NCBI GenBank assembly: GCA_026390445.1
Contig: JAPLFX010000024.1
Coordinates: 1 to 50,264, forward strand
Source of the DNA: Pseudomonadota bacterium
GTDB taxonomy: Bacteria > Bdellovibrionota_B > Oligoflexia > Oligoflexales > CAIYRB01
Reading direction: 5' to 3'
Length of the DNA stretch: 50,264 nt
Part shown: positions 8,784 to 16,756 of the stretch, piece by piece
Layout of the letters: the number at the start of each line of letters is the position of its first letter
How positions within the stretch are numbered: position 1 is the stretch's first letter
Made by a program: the position numbers and the translations under genes
Notes under the pieces: generated by a model
Database searches by the model: none
Told to the model about the DNA's origin: nothing
The model's input: the letters and a program-made list of their open reading frames with translations, nothing else

Positions 8784-10229
8784 ATGCTGCGCCGATGGAT
8801 CTGTCCGTTGCTCTTGTGGATTAGCGTCCCGGCTAGCGCCGTGGAGCAGCCTAAGCCCTATTTTACCGAGACACTCGACAATGGCCTAACAGTCATTGCG
8901 ATGGAGTCGCATAAGGTCCCACTGGTGACGATCGTCCTAGCGGCCAAGGCCGGCGCTATGACAGAAACGCCAGACAGCAATGGTCTGACTCACCTTTGGG
9001 AGCACATGTTCTTTAAGGGCAATGCACGGCTGCCCGATCAAGAGGCATTCAACCGCCGCATTCGACAGCTTGGCATTAGTTACAATGGAGATACGGCTGC
9101 AGAGAAGGTGCGCTATTTCTTCACCCTGCCATCAGCATTTCTACAAGATGGCCTACAGTTCATGGCTGACGCGATTTCAACGCCGCTGTTGGAGCAAAAG
9201 GAGCTTGAACGCGAGCGCCGCGTGGTCCTCAACGAATACGAGCGTAACGCAGCGCAGCCTTCGTTTGACTATGCAAACCTCCAACGGAGCATCATCTACG
9301 GTGATCAGCAGCATCAGCGCGATCCTCTTGGCCTTCGTCCAATCATTGAAAAGGCGACTCGGGATCAGCTCCTAACGATTCGAGATCAGGTCTTTGTCCC
9401 ATCCAATTGCGCCCTCCTGGTGGCCGGCGACTTCACCCCGGACCAGCTGAAGCGGATCGTCAAACAATACTTCACAGCCTGGAAAAACCCACCCGCATGG
9501 TCGGCGGTAAAACCCAAGCCCTTCCCGGCCTTTCCGGCAACAACCAACTTCATCATGACGCGGCCTAACGTGCAAAACGCGCATGTGGAAAGTGTCTTTT
9601 TTGGCCCAAAAGCCCGCAGTCAGCCCAAAGACACCTACGCTTTGGATGTCCTAGTCCACCTTTTGCAGCACCGATCAGGGACGTTTTATAAGAAGTTTAT
9701 CGATTCTGGTCTAACCTATGAAGCTTCGCTCGGCTATTACACCCAATCTCAGGCCGGTGAAATCGAGGTTTCTGCGACGACTGAACCAAAACAGGCCCTG
9801 CGGGTGCAAAAGCTGTTACTTGACGAGATCCCAAAGTGGGCCAGGCCTGGCTATTTCACGTCGACCCAGCTCGAGGATGTCCAACGAAAAATGTTGATTG
9901 CCCAAAAGCATGAGTTAAACCAGCCAACAGAGTTTATCAAGGAGATGGCTTTCTGGTGGGCTGTCACGGGTCTTGACTACAGGGAGGGCTACCTTCCGAT
10001 GATCGCTAAGGTGACCCTTAGAGATGTTCAGGCTGCTGTTGCGAAATGGCTGGTCGGAAAGCCGCACCTCGATGGCATCCTGCTGTCGCCAGAAGATGCC
10101 ACCAAGGTGGGGCTTCACGACACCTCTGCGGCGCTCGTTAGCAAATTCCTGAAAGACTATCAAAGCAAAGACCAAAGCAGTGGCCAACCGGAGTCCCCTG
10201 CGCCGGTCAGCATTCCTAATCCAGGTTAA
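8784..10229 (+). CDS. exported M16 zinc protease, catalytic subunit
   Basis: This 481-residue protein has a signal peptide (MLRRWICPLLLWISVPASA, cleavage about residue 19). The inverzincin motif HLWEH lies at residues 70-74, and the third ligand Glu151 is in VVLNEYERN, with M16 spacing. The chain covers the two M16 domains; the C-terminal half contains GTFYKKFIDSGLTYEAS. Such proteases degrade peptides, here in the periplasm. Start ATG 8784 follows GGAGA; an upstream in-frame TTG is less likely. The next gene, 22 bases away, is an M16 homolog without the zinc site, so the two probably form a heterodimer. Confidence 0.92.
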   Translation: MLRRWICPLLLWISVPASAVEQPKPYFTETLDNGLTVIAMESHKVPLVTIVLAAKAGAMTETPDSNGLTHLWEHMFFKGNARLPDQEAFNRRIRQLGISYNGDTAAEKVRYFFTLPSAFLQDGLQFMADAISTPLLEQKELERERRVVLNEYERNAAQPSFDYANLQRSIIYGDQQHQRDPLGLRPIIEKATRDQLLTIRDQVFVPSNCALLVAGDFTPDQLKRIVKQYFTAWKNPPAWSAVKPKPFPAFPATTNFIMTRPNVQNAHVESVFFGPKARSQPKDTYALDVLVHLLQHRSGTFYKKFIDSGLTYEASLGYYTQSQAGEIEVSATTEPKQALRVQKLLLDEIPKWARPGYFTSTQLEDVQRKMLIAQKHELNQPTEFIKEMAFWWAVTGLDYREGYLPMIAKVTLRDVQAAVAKWLVGKPHLDGILLSPEDATKVGLHDTSAALVSKFLKDYQSKDQSSGQPESPAPVSIPNPG

Positions 10230-10251
10230 ACCCACAGCCTAAGGAGCCTTG

Positions 10252-11712
10252 ATGATGGTGTTACGTCATTCGGTCAAGCTAGCGATCCTGGTGGGCTTAG
10301 CCCTGCCAGCTGTCGCCTTTGGTCAACAAGCACCTAGCCCTAAAGTTGAGTTGGTTAGCGACGCGAAGATACAACTCCAACGGCAGCTGACTTCCGTTCA
10401 TCGGTTGAAAAATGGCATTCCGGTCATCGTTCGAGAGATCCCCAATTCAGATATCCTGCAGGTAAATATTACCTTTGGCACCGGTCTAAAGGATCTGCCG
10501 CCAGGACGCAAAGTTCTCAATGAATGGCTGTGGTCGGTGATGCCGATGGCCGCCGCCGGCTACCCCAAAGCCGCGGTGAACACCACGAGCGAAAAGTATG
10601 GTCTAGAAATCGGCTGTTCCGGCGGAATCGAATACTCTATATGTGCCCTCGGCACGCTTAACGACTACTGGAATAAGGCTCTACCGCTATTCGCTGCGAT
10701 CGTCACCAAACCCGCGATCACTACGGAAGACACCCGTCTAACTAAAGACCGATTGGTGGCGACGCTTATTGATATCCCGAGCGATCCTGGCACTTACGTA
10801 AACGAAATCATCAACCAAATATTTTATCCCGTGGGGCATCCTTATCGTCTCAATCACGATGAGGCCATCAAGGAGCTGCAGCATCTGGATCGCAACGATC
10901 TGCTCGCATACCATAAGGCCGCTGTCAATGCAGATGGCATGAACATCGTGGTGGTGACCTCGATACCTGCGGCCAAGGTTGTCGCCGATTTAAATAAGGC
11001 CTTTGGTGGTATCAAGGCAGCTAAACGGACTAACGTGACTCCTGTGTCGCCAACTTTTGACGATACGCGCGCCTTTAAGTTCGATAGTCGTAATTTACCT
11101 ACGGCCTACATACGCATCAAGCTCAATGCACCGTCTGTCCACGATAAAGATAGCATTGCCATGCGTTTAGTTTACGAGATGCTCAGCGAGGAGCTGGGCG
11201 AGGAGATTCGCACGAAGCGGTCGCTATCCTACGCCGTACACTCTTACGTCATTGAATATTCCCTGGGCATTGGTGTCATCAGCGCGTCGACGTCCAAGCC
11301 GCAAGAGACCTTGGCCGCAATCAATGACGTGCTGCAGAATTTTCGCGCCAAAAACTATAGCGACGAGGAGCTCGAGGAGTACAAACACGGGTTCGCCACA
11401 AACTACTACCTCAGTCAGGAGACGCACTCGTCGTTGGCGACGGCTCTATCCAATGCGTGGTTCTTCTACGGCGACCCGAATCAATACTATGAGTTGCCCA
11501 GGAAGTTGGATAGGGTAACGCCGGCCGACGTCAAGCGTCTGGCAAATACTTGGCTTAACGATCTGCGCGTTGGCGTCATTTACGGGCGCAATCAATTCAA
11601 GGACGAATGGGCCCTTGAACTCATCAAGAAGAACCTCAAGGGTGCTCCGCCTGAACCACCTGTGGAAGCAAAACCAATGCCAAGCTCGGATGATACAGAG
11701 AAATCGCATTGA
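10252..11712 (+). CDS. exported M16-family protein, non-catalytic partner
   Basis: The 486-residue protein has a signal peptide ending near AVAFGQQ. It aligns in architecture with the preceding M16 protease, but the HxxEH segment is replaced around LNEWLWSVMPM, so it should not bind zinc. The C-terminal half keeps an Arg...Tyr pair in IRTKRSLSYAVHSY, the substrate-binding feature retained by inactive subunits of heterodimeric M16B proteases. AAGGAG at 10241-10246 precedes ATG 10252 and ATG 10255; either could be used. The pair likely works as one periplasmic peptidase. The last 30 residues are Pro/Lys/Glu-rich and probably disordered. Confidence 0.9.
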   Translation: MMVLRHSVKLAILVGLALPAVAFGQQAPSPKVELVSDAKIQLQRQLTSVHRLKNGIPVIVREIPNSDILQVNITFGTGLKDLPPGRKVLNEWLWSVMPMAAAGYPKAAVNTTSEKYGLEIGCSGGIEYSICALGTLNDYWNKALPLFAAIVTKPAITTEDTRLTKDRLVATLIDIPSDPGTYVNEIINQIFYPVGHPYRLNHDEAIKELQHLDRNDLLAYHKAAVNADGMNIVVVTSIPAAKVVADLNKAFGGIKAAKRTNVTPVSPTFDDTRAFKFDSRNLPTAYIRIKLNAPSVHDKDSIAMRLVYEMLSEELGEEIRTKRSLSYAVHSYVIEYSLGIGVISASTSKPQETLAAINDVLQNFRAKNYSDEELEEYKHGFATNYYLSQETHSSLATALSNAWFFYGDPNQYYELPRKLDRVTPADVKRLANTWLNDLRVGVIYGRNQFKDEWALELIKKNLKGAPPEPPVEAKPMPSSDDTEKSH

Positions 11713-11726
11713 GGTTTTGGACCGGT

Positions 11727-11760
11727 CCTTAACGGGTCAAGCGACTACCGATCGTTAAGG
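11727..11760. terminator. inverted repeat between convergent genes
   Basis: CCTTAACG (11727-11734) pairs perfectly with CGTTAAGG (11753-11760), extended by GGT (11735-11737)/ACC (11747-11749). It lies between the M16 gene and the convergent STAS-like gene and overlaps the latter's stop. A T-tract is lacking, so it is at most a weak bidirectional terminator. Confidence 0.35.
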
Positions 11761-12224
11761 TAGCTAAGGAAGAAGAAGTAGTCGAAGTCGTCAAGCTCCT
11801 GCTCGCCCTTACAGGTCGGACAGGCTGGTGGCTTCATTTCTTGGTCGCCTTTGGGGAATTGGCGCGCTTCCATAATAAGCGAGTTGACCTTGTTGCAGGC
11901 CTCGCAAAAATAAGGGACGTAGATCGACGTGACCTTTGCCTTTTGCACAAAGCTAGGCAGCATATTCATTTGACTGACGATCACGGGAGGACATTCTTCA
12001 AGCTGCACCTCGTGGTCGTTAACGAAATCGCGCAAAAACATCGTCCAGACCTGCAAACCTTGGCTGTTGATGCTGATCACGTCCCGAAAGTTAAACGTGC
12101 ATTTAGGGCTGATTCCGTCATACAGCTTGATGAACTCCAAGCCAGCATCGCCGGTGATTGCGCCTTCAAGCCGAAGGATCTCGCGATCACCCTTTTTTTC
12201 TCTTTTCAATGAAAACAAACTCAT
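11745..12224 (-). CDS. STAS-like domain protein with zinc ribbon
   Basis: The 159-residue product starts at ATG 12224, seven bases after GGGGAGG on the minus strand; a longer frame has no such site. Residues 1-95 resemble a STAS/anti-anti-sigma fold (strands EILRLEGAITG, CTFNFRDVISINSQG, helix LQVWTMFLRDFV). The segment IVSQMNMLPSF follows, then two Cys pairs, FCEACN and CPTCKG, likely a zinc ribbon, and an acidic-aromatic tail DDFDYFFFLSYL. The usual phosphorylatable STAS Ser/Thr is represented by Ser in INSQG. The combination is not one I can match to a named family. It could be a partner-switch regulator. The gene faces the M16 operon and lies downstream of fabD. Confidence 0.7.
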   Translation of the reverse strand: MSLFSLKREKKGDREILRLEGAITGDAGLEFIKLYDGISPKCTFNFRDVISINSQGLQVWTMFLRDFVNDHEVQLEECPPVIVSQMNMLPSFVQKAKVTSIYVPYFCEACNKVNSLIMEARQFPKGDQEMKPPACPTCKGEQELDDFDYFFFLSYLNDR

Positions 12225-12418
12225 TCGCAATCCTCCCCGGTCCTGAGCCTTCAAGCATGGCAATTCCAACCTTAAAACATGGTTCGGCTATTGCGCGCAG
12301 AAGTCTGAGCACTTTCGTGATTACCCTTAGAGTACGCAGGCTTGTGCTGTCAGAATAAGCGGATACCTGACAAAATGAGGCGATTCTGACGAGAATTCAC
12401 TGGATAAGCTGGTCTCGC

Positions 12419-13360
12419 CTACATGAGGTCTTGGATACCTTTGATACCCAGCTTAAGGTCGTCGGTTCCGAGGATTTTTGCCTCTTTCGCCAAGCACCTG
12501 CGCGCCAATCCAGCCAAAACTTTGCCAGGGCCCACTTCAAGATAGAGATCGCAACCATGCTCACTTGCAGTCGCCATCGTCTGGGTCCAACGTACTGGGC
12601 TGTTGATCTGCTCGATCAAAAACTGGGGACCATACTCATCGACTACATTGGCGGTCAGGTTGGGGATGATCTTTGCTTTGGTCTTCGTGAACCAAGAATC
12701 TTCCAGCAATGGCGCCATGACGTCTCGCGCCGGTCCCATGAGCGAGGAGTGGAACGGTGCGCTCACTGGCAGCGATACAAAGCGAATCCTCTCTGCCTCG
12801 AGGGCCTTGCATAGGCGACCGACCGCGGTCTGATGGCCAGCGACGACCAACTGCTGCGGCGAGTTGTAGTTTGCAACCTCGACCACAGAGTCCTTACGGG
12901 AAAGGTCACGGCAGCGAGCCTCTAGGTCTTCGGCCGTCATGTTCAAGACTGCGGCCATGGCACCTAAACCCGCCGGTACAGCCTCCTGCATCGCCTCGCC
13001 GCGTCGCCGCACCAAGGCTACCGCTTGGCTAAACGGCAACACGCCGGCCGCAACCACCGCTGAGTACTCACCAAGACTGTGACCTGCGAACAGAGTGGGG
13101 ACGAGGCCTGTTTCATTGACGAGGACTCGCCACATTGCCACGCTAACTGTAAGGATACACGGCTGGGTGTTTGCGGTGAGCTTAAGCTCGTCTTCAGGGC
13201 CATCGAGGCTAAGCTTGCGGATATTTAACTTGGCCGCATCTTCTGCTTCTTCGAAGAGGGAGCGCGAAGACGGAAATTCGGACAGCAAAGACCGGGCCAT
13301 GCCGACATATTGCGAGCCTTGCCCGGGAAACATTGCTAGGAGCTTAAACGCTGAGGCCAT
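12419..13360 (-). CDS. fabD: malonyl-CoA:ACP transacylase
   Basis: FabD moves malonyl groups from CoA to acyl carrier protein for fatty-acid elongation. The 313-residue length is standard. The N-terminal FPGQGSQYVGM supplies the active-site Gln, GHSLGEYSA carries the nucleophile Ser, VSAPFHSSLM carries the catalytic His, and a C-terminal LEVGPGKVL is present. It starts five bases after rpmF, so the two are co-transcribed. The usual fatty-acid neighbours plsX, fabH, fabG and acpP are absent from the window. Confidence 0.97.
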   Translation of the reverse strand: MASAFKLLAMFPGQGSQYVGMARSLLSEFPSSRSLFEEAEDAAKLNIRKLSLDGPEDELKLTANTQPCILTVSVAMWRVLVNETGLVPTLFAGHSLGEYSAVVAAGVLPFSQAVALVRRRGEAMQEAVPAGLGAMAAVLNMTAEDLEARCRDLSRKDSVVEVANYNSPQQLVVAGHQTAVGRLCKALEAERIRFVSLPVSAPFHSSLMGPARDVMAPLLEDSWFTKTKAKIIPNLTANVVDEYGPQFLIEQINSPVRWTQTMATASEHGCDLYLEVGPGKVLAGLARRCLAKEAKILGTDDLKLGIKGIQDLM

Positions 13361-13365
13361 AACTC

Positions 13366-13584
13366 TTAGCCCTCGACGTTAAAGTCCTCACCGCCGAAAT
13401 CACCCTTGGACTTAGGCTGCGTTACAACCTTGCCATTGTAGCTACCGCAGTTCTTGCAAACTGTATGCGATAGCTTGGCCTCGCCACAAGAGGAGCAGTA
13501 AGCCATGCTACGCGCTACAAGCGCGTGGTGCGAACGGCGCATGTCGCGCTTAGATGCCGAGATGCGAAACTTTGGAACAGCCAT
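13366..13584 (-). CDS. rpmF: 50S ribosomal protein L32
   Basis: The 72-residue protein begins MAVPKFRISASKRDMRRSHH, the typical L32 start. It carries a zinc ribbon CSSC...CKNC (around residues 32-47). The C-terminal tail (KSKGDFGGEDFNVEG) is longer and more acidic than in E. coli L32. It precedes fabD with five bases between. In many bacteria yceD immediately precedes rpmF; here yceD is on the opposite strand about 1.6 kb away. Confidence 0.96.
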   Translation of the reverse strand: MAVPKFRISASKRDMRRSHHALVARSMAYCSSCGEAKLSHTVCKNCGSYNGKVVTQPKSKGDFGGEDFNVEG

Positions 13585-13685
13585 CGCCCTAACTCCAAAT
13601 AGTCGGAAACGAAAAATCGAGTCCCGTTCATAGCGGCTCTGTTCGAGAAAGGCAAGTCCCGAGAGTCAGCTTTCCATGTCGTCGA

Positions 13686-14903
13686 TTAGTTGCCCCTGGG
13701 CAAAGCATCGGATTTAGGCTTTGCATCTCGCCACCGCGTATGCGCGCGCGATTTTGCTGCGGGTCGCTGCCGCACGTGGGGTTTGTTCTTATGCGTTTTC
13801 GCCCTGGACTTGGCTCCGGCCGCGGGGGCGCCTGGTTGAGGCGTCACGGCCGTGGGCCCATCTGCCGCAATAAACGCTGCCTGTACTGCCGCTTGCGTCT
13901 CAGCTGCCGACCTCGGGGAGACGGCGGTCGGATTGCTTGGTAGTGGCGCAGTCATGCCCTTGTTGGCCTCCGGCAGCGGCAGTGAAGCGGCCTTGGCTGG
14001 GGGCTTACGGTGTGTATTTTGGCCACCAATCTTGCCGGCTGGAGTGGCGGTCGTCGAGCGATGGGTCAGCCTATCGGCAAGAGCTGACAGCTTGCCAGTT
14101 TTGTGCTCAATCAGCAGCAGGCCGGTGGCGAGGAACAGCATGAAAGCAGCGATCAGCACTACCGCAGCCATCGGCTGCAAGCCAAAGGGGCTGGTGCTGA
14201 AAATCATCCGCTGCCGATTCGGTGCGAGGAGTGCCAGGATCCCAGTGACTGGATGTGCGCCTTGCGTCTGGGCCTTAGAGCTGCGATTGCCAGATAATAC
14301 CGATATGAACCGGCTCAGTTTGATCTTCGCCTCCGAGCCAGGCCGCATGACAACGACATCGTTGGCAAGCACTCCGCGAAAATACAGTGATTGGACCTCG
14401 GTCGCGCTCATGGGGCCGAGCACTCTGCCAACGCTATTCATCAAGAGAAAGTGCTTTGGATTGCGCTGCCTCCTTACCGGCCTTGGGCGGGTGGAGCTTG
14501 CGAGGGATGGTACGGTGGCTCCTTGATCGGCCAAGGCCAAGTGGCCTTGGCCGAGCATCGGCGATGTGGGGCGAGGCTCTTGCGTTTTGATCTGGTCGTC
14601 TGCCTTTGGAATCACGCCGATCTTCGACGGCTGAAAACCGGAAATCGGGGCCTTGCTCTTTGACAAATCCTGAGTGACGGCCTGCATCTCGGCAGTCGAT
14701 GACGCCGCATCATTACCGTAGACCACTTGGCTAGTGAAGAATAGCTCGTCGACTTCAACCAGTTCACGACGGAGGTTTGAACCCTCGCGTGCGACGAGAT
14801 CAAAGGGATCGAATTCGCCTTCGCGCAGACCACGGCGTATGTCGCTCGCTGTCAGCGGTCCGATTTGGCGACCGTCCTTATAGATGTTCCAAAGCTCGCT
14901 CAA
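13686..14903 (-). CDS. tandem GYF_2-domain membrane protein
   Basis: This 405-residue protein has two GYF_2-like domains: residues 4-55 (LWNIYKDGRQIGPLTASDI) and about 150-200 (FLLMNSVGRVLGPMSATEV). One membrane helix follows near residues 245-267 (VVLIAAFMLFLATGLLLIE). A long low-complexity Ala/Pro/Thr/Lys tail (about 270-405) ends with a very basic stretch. The GYF domains should face the cytoplasm and the tail the periplasm (inference). GYF domains bind proline-rich peptides; myxobacterial AgmX/GltJ has a comparable GYF-plus-membrane layout. The start appears to be TTG at 14903, because the first GYF strand begins at once and no ATG lies upstream. It is 101 bases ahead of rpmF, possibly in the same transcript. 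Confidence 0.75.
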   Translation of the reverse strand: MSELWNIYKDGRQIGPLTASDIRRGLREGEFDPFDLVAREGSNLRRELVEVDELFFTSQVVYGNDAASSTAEMQAVTQDLSKSKAPISGFQPSKIGVIPKADDQIKTQEPRPTSPMLGQGHLALADQGATVPSLASSTRPRPVRRQRNPKHFLLMNSVGRVLGPMSATEVQSLYFRGVLANDVVVMRPGSEAKIKLSRFISVLSGNRSSKAQTQGAHPVTGILALLAPNRQRMIFSTSPFGLQPMAAVVLIAAFMLFLATGLLLIEHKTGKLSALADRLTHRSTTATPAGKIGGQNTHRKPPAKAASLPLPEANKGMTAPLPSNPTAVSPRSAAETQAAVQAAFIAADGPTAVTPQPGAPAAGAKSRAKTHKNKPHVRQRPAAKSRAHTRWRDAKPKSDALPRGN

Positions 14904-15220
14904 GTCTCGACTCTTTTTATTCCTTACGGCTGCCTGTTGCTGGTTGTCTCATGCGTCCCAGCGCTACTCGGTGTATCGGTCAAATAATGAGGAATATTAG
15001 AATCTTGCCTGAAATTTTTTGCCCGCTTGGGCGAAGCCAGCAAAAACACTCGTTAGTTGCCGAAGAACCCAAACGCGGGCAAGTCGACGTGCCAGCAAAC
15101 CTTGCTGTACGTACGAGGATCGGCAAAATCTCCTTGCATATGCGGCCTTAAGAGTTTAATAAGGGGCGCAGCAAGCGCCCGCTTGGATCATCATAAGGCG
15201 CTAATTTAAAGGCGTATTTT
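14904..15220. other. divergent intergenic region, GYF gene / yceD
   Basis: This 317-base gap separates genes facing outwards. It must hold promoters for both. The only structure I see is the hairpin GGGCGC-AGCAA-GCGCCC at 15164-15180, about 40 bases before the yceD ATG; no T-run follows, so it is more likely a leader stem than a terminator. Short frames here lack coding character. Confidence 0.6.
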
Positions 15221-15775
15221 ATGCGCGTTCAGTTAAAAGATATGACACCACGCCTGCATGTGCAGATTGACGGCCATGAGCCTTGGTTGGCCAGTCTTTA
15301 TTCTGATTTCCCAGAGCATCTATTCGATGCCTACGGCAAGGCCTCGGAACGGCCGCAGCTGAAGGCCGAGTTCGACCTCTTGCTGGAAGAGGCCGGAAGT
15401 GTGCAGGTCACAGGGACTGTGCGTTATGCGCCGGTCGTTCACTGCAGCCGTTGCGATCGACCGATTGCATGGCCGCTTTCCATTCCGCTAAGCGTGCGCT
15501 TTTTTCCTGCTGCCTTCAATAGTGCGGCTAAGGAGACCAACCTGAGTCTTGCCGATCTCGACGCCTACTACCTGGACGGCGATGAACTCGACTTGGAAAC
15601 GCTGATCAACGATGCCGTGCAGACGGCGATGCCTAGCCGCCTGGTCCCTGAAGACACCGGTACCAACGCCTGTACAGCATGCTTAGAGCCAACAGCTAGC
15701 GGCCAGGTCTACGGCCAGGGTAGCGTTGATGCCTCGCCATTTGCAGCGCTTAAAGGGTTGAAGTTGCCGAACTAG
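15221..15775 (+). CDS. yceD: YceD/DUF177 family protein
   Basis: The 184-residue protein fits the DUF177 (YceD) family, implicated in 23S rRNA accumulation and usually encoded beside rpmF. Visible are a beta-rich N-terminus, VTGTVRYAPVVHCSRCDRPI with a CxxC pair (residues 75-78), then an acidic LDLETLINDAVQTAMPSRLVPED segment typical of the family, and a second CTAC pair near 145-148. Together the two pairs look like a zinc site. AAAGGCG lies upstream of ATG 15221. It precedes rpsB by 130 bases in the same direction. The 'ceD-rpmF' linkage is broken here by strand. Confidence 0.85.
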   Translation: MRVQLKDMTPRLHVQIDGHEPWLASLYSDFPEHLFDAYGKASERPQLKAEFDLLLEEAGSVQVTGTVRYAPVVHCSRCDRPIAWPLSIPLSVRFFPAAFNSAAKETNLSLADLDAYYLDGDELDLETLINDAVQTAMPSRLVPEDTGTNACTACLEPTASGQVYGQGSVDASPFAALKGLKLPN

Positions 15776-15821
15776 ACGAGTAGGTTACTGAGGCTTCCGC
15801 GGACCCATCTGCGGTGAGCTT

Positions 15822-15827
15822 TAAAAT
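15822..15827 (+). promoter_or_regulatory. candidate -10 element of rpsB promoter
   Basis: TAAAAT (15822-15827) lies about six bases before the first pairing base of the leader pseudoknot, which would place the transcript start right at the structure. No good -35 is visible at 16-18 bases, so the call is tentative. Confidence 0.35.
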
Positions 15828-15832
15828 ACGCG

Positions 15833-15896
15833 GGTCAGCCGAAATCGAGGGTGTGCCACAACACTTTGGCTGACCGAGGATCAACCCTCGAAGGAG
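15833..15896 (+). promoter_or_regulatory. rpsB leader: H-type pseudoknot next to the Shine-Dalgarno
   Basis: Stem 1 is GGTCAGCC (15833-15840) with GGCTGACC (15868-15875), eight perfect pairs. Stem 2 is TCGAGGGT (15845-15852) with ACCCTCGA (15884-15891), eight perfect pairs. The 5' strand of stem 2 lies inside the loop of stem 1 and its partner lies outside, so the fold is an H-type pseudoknot with loops of 4, 15 and 8 bases. The last base of stem 2 is the first base of AAGGAG (15891-15896), the ribosome-binding site of rpsB (ATG 15906). Ribosomal protein S2 is known to repress its own operon through the rpsB 5' UTR in E. coli; this structure is well placed for that role. Confidence 0.8.
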
Positions 15897-15905
15897 CAAG
15901 AAGCT

Positions 15906-16730
15906 ATGTCCGTGACGATCAACATGAAAGACCTGCTGGAAGCAGGCGCCCACTACGGTCACCAGGCCCGTCGCTGGAATCCAAAGATGAAGCCTTACAT
16001 CTTTGGCGAGCGCAATGGCGTTCACATCATCGACCTACAGAAGACCGTGCGGTTGTTCAAAAGCGCCTGTGATTTCCTTGAGAAGACCACGCAAAAGGGC
16101 GGCCATGTTCTGTTTGTTGGCACCAAGCGCATGGCTCGGGACCTCGTCGCTGAAGAAGCCGCTCGTTCTGGGCAATTCTACATCAATCACCGTTGGCTCG
16201 GTGGCACGTTGACCAACTTGACGACACTGCGTCAATCGATTCACCACCTGAAGCGCATCGAGAAGATGGAAGCAGATGGTACCTTTGAAAAGCTAGTCAA
16301 GAAGGAAATCCTTGGTCTGCATCGCGAGCGCGAGAAGCTGCTGCGTAACCTGGGCGGCATTAAAGACATGCCTGGCCTACCAAGGGCTTTGTTCGTGGTC
16401 GATGCGCACAAAGAAGTCATCGCACTGACAGAGGCTAAGCGGCTTGGCATTCCAGTCGTGGCCATTGCCGATACCAACGCAAATCCAGATGGCATCGATT
16501 TCCTGATTCCTGGCAACGACGACAGCCTGAAGTCGATTCAATTGTTCATTCGCACCGCAGCCGAAGCCTGCATCGCAGGCAAGCAGCGTTCGCGCGACAA
16601 GTCAGAGCCTGACGAGAAGTTCGGCTCAGTCGAAGCCGGTAAATTCCATGACGACCAAGGACACACAGTCGCTGTTGAGAAGGCCCGCAAATTTGACCGT
16701 GATGAGTCGGGCGACGGATCCGTTCACTAA
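15906..16730 (+). CDS. rpsB: 30S ribosomal protein S2
   Basis: S2 is a late-binding small-subunit protein. The 274-residue sequence shows the family core: LLEAGAHYGHQARRWNPKM at the N-terminus, IIDLQKTV, FVGTKRMARDLV, the RWLGGTLTN segment and a C-terminal IPVVAIADTNANPDGIDF. The final 45 residues (from about 230) are a charged, Lys/Asp/Glu-rich extension beyond the E. coli protein's length. tsf follows after 26 bases, the conserved rpsB-tsf pairing. The start is fixed by AAGGAG at 15891-15896. The leader pseudoknot suggests S2 autoregulation of both genes. Confidence 0.98.
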   Translation: MSVTINMKDLLEAGAHYGHQARRWNPKMKPYIFGERNGVHIIDLQKTVRLFKSACDFLEKTTQKGGHVLFVGTKRMARDLVAEEAARSGQFYINHRWLGGTLTNLTTLRQSIHHLKRIEKMEADGTFEKLVKKEILGLHREREKLLRNLGGIKDMPGLPRALFVVDAHKEVIALTEAKRLGIPVVAIADTNANPDGIDFLIPGNDDSLKSIQLFIRTAAEACIAGKQRSRDKSEPDEKFGSVEAGKFHDDQGHTVAVEKARKFDRDESGDGSVH

Positions 16731-16756
16731 GAATTTTACAGCCGGAGGGTTTGGAT

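Noticed and set aside
13852-14526. 224-codon plus-strand frame opposite the GYF gene
   Set aside because: It is a shadow of the Ala/Pro-rich GYF protein; the minus frame has clear domains and a membrane helix.
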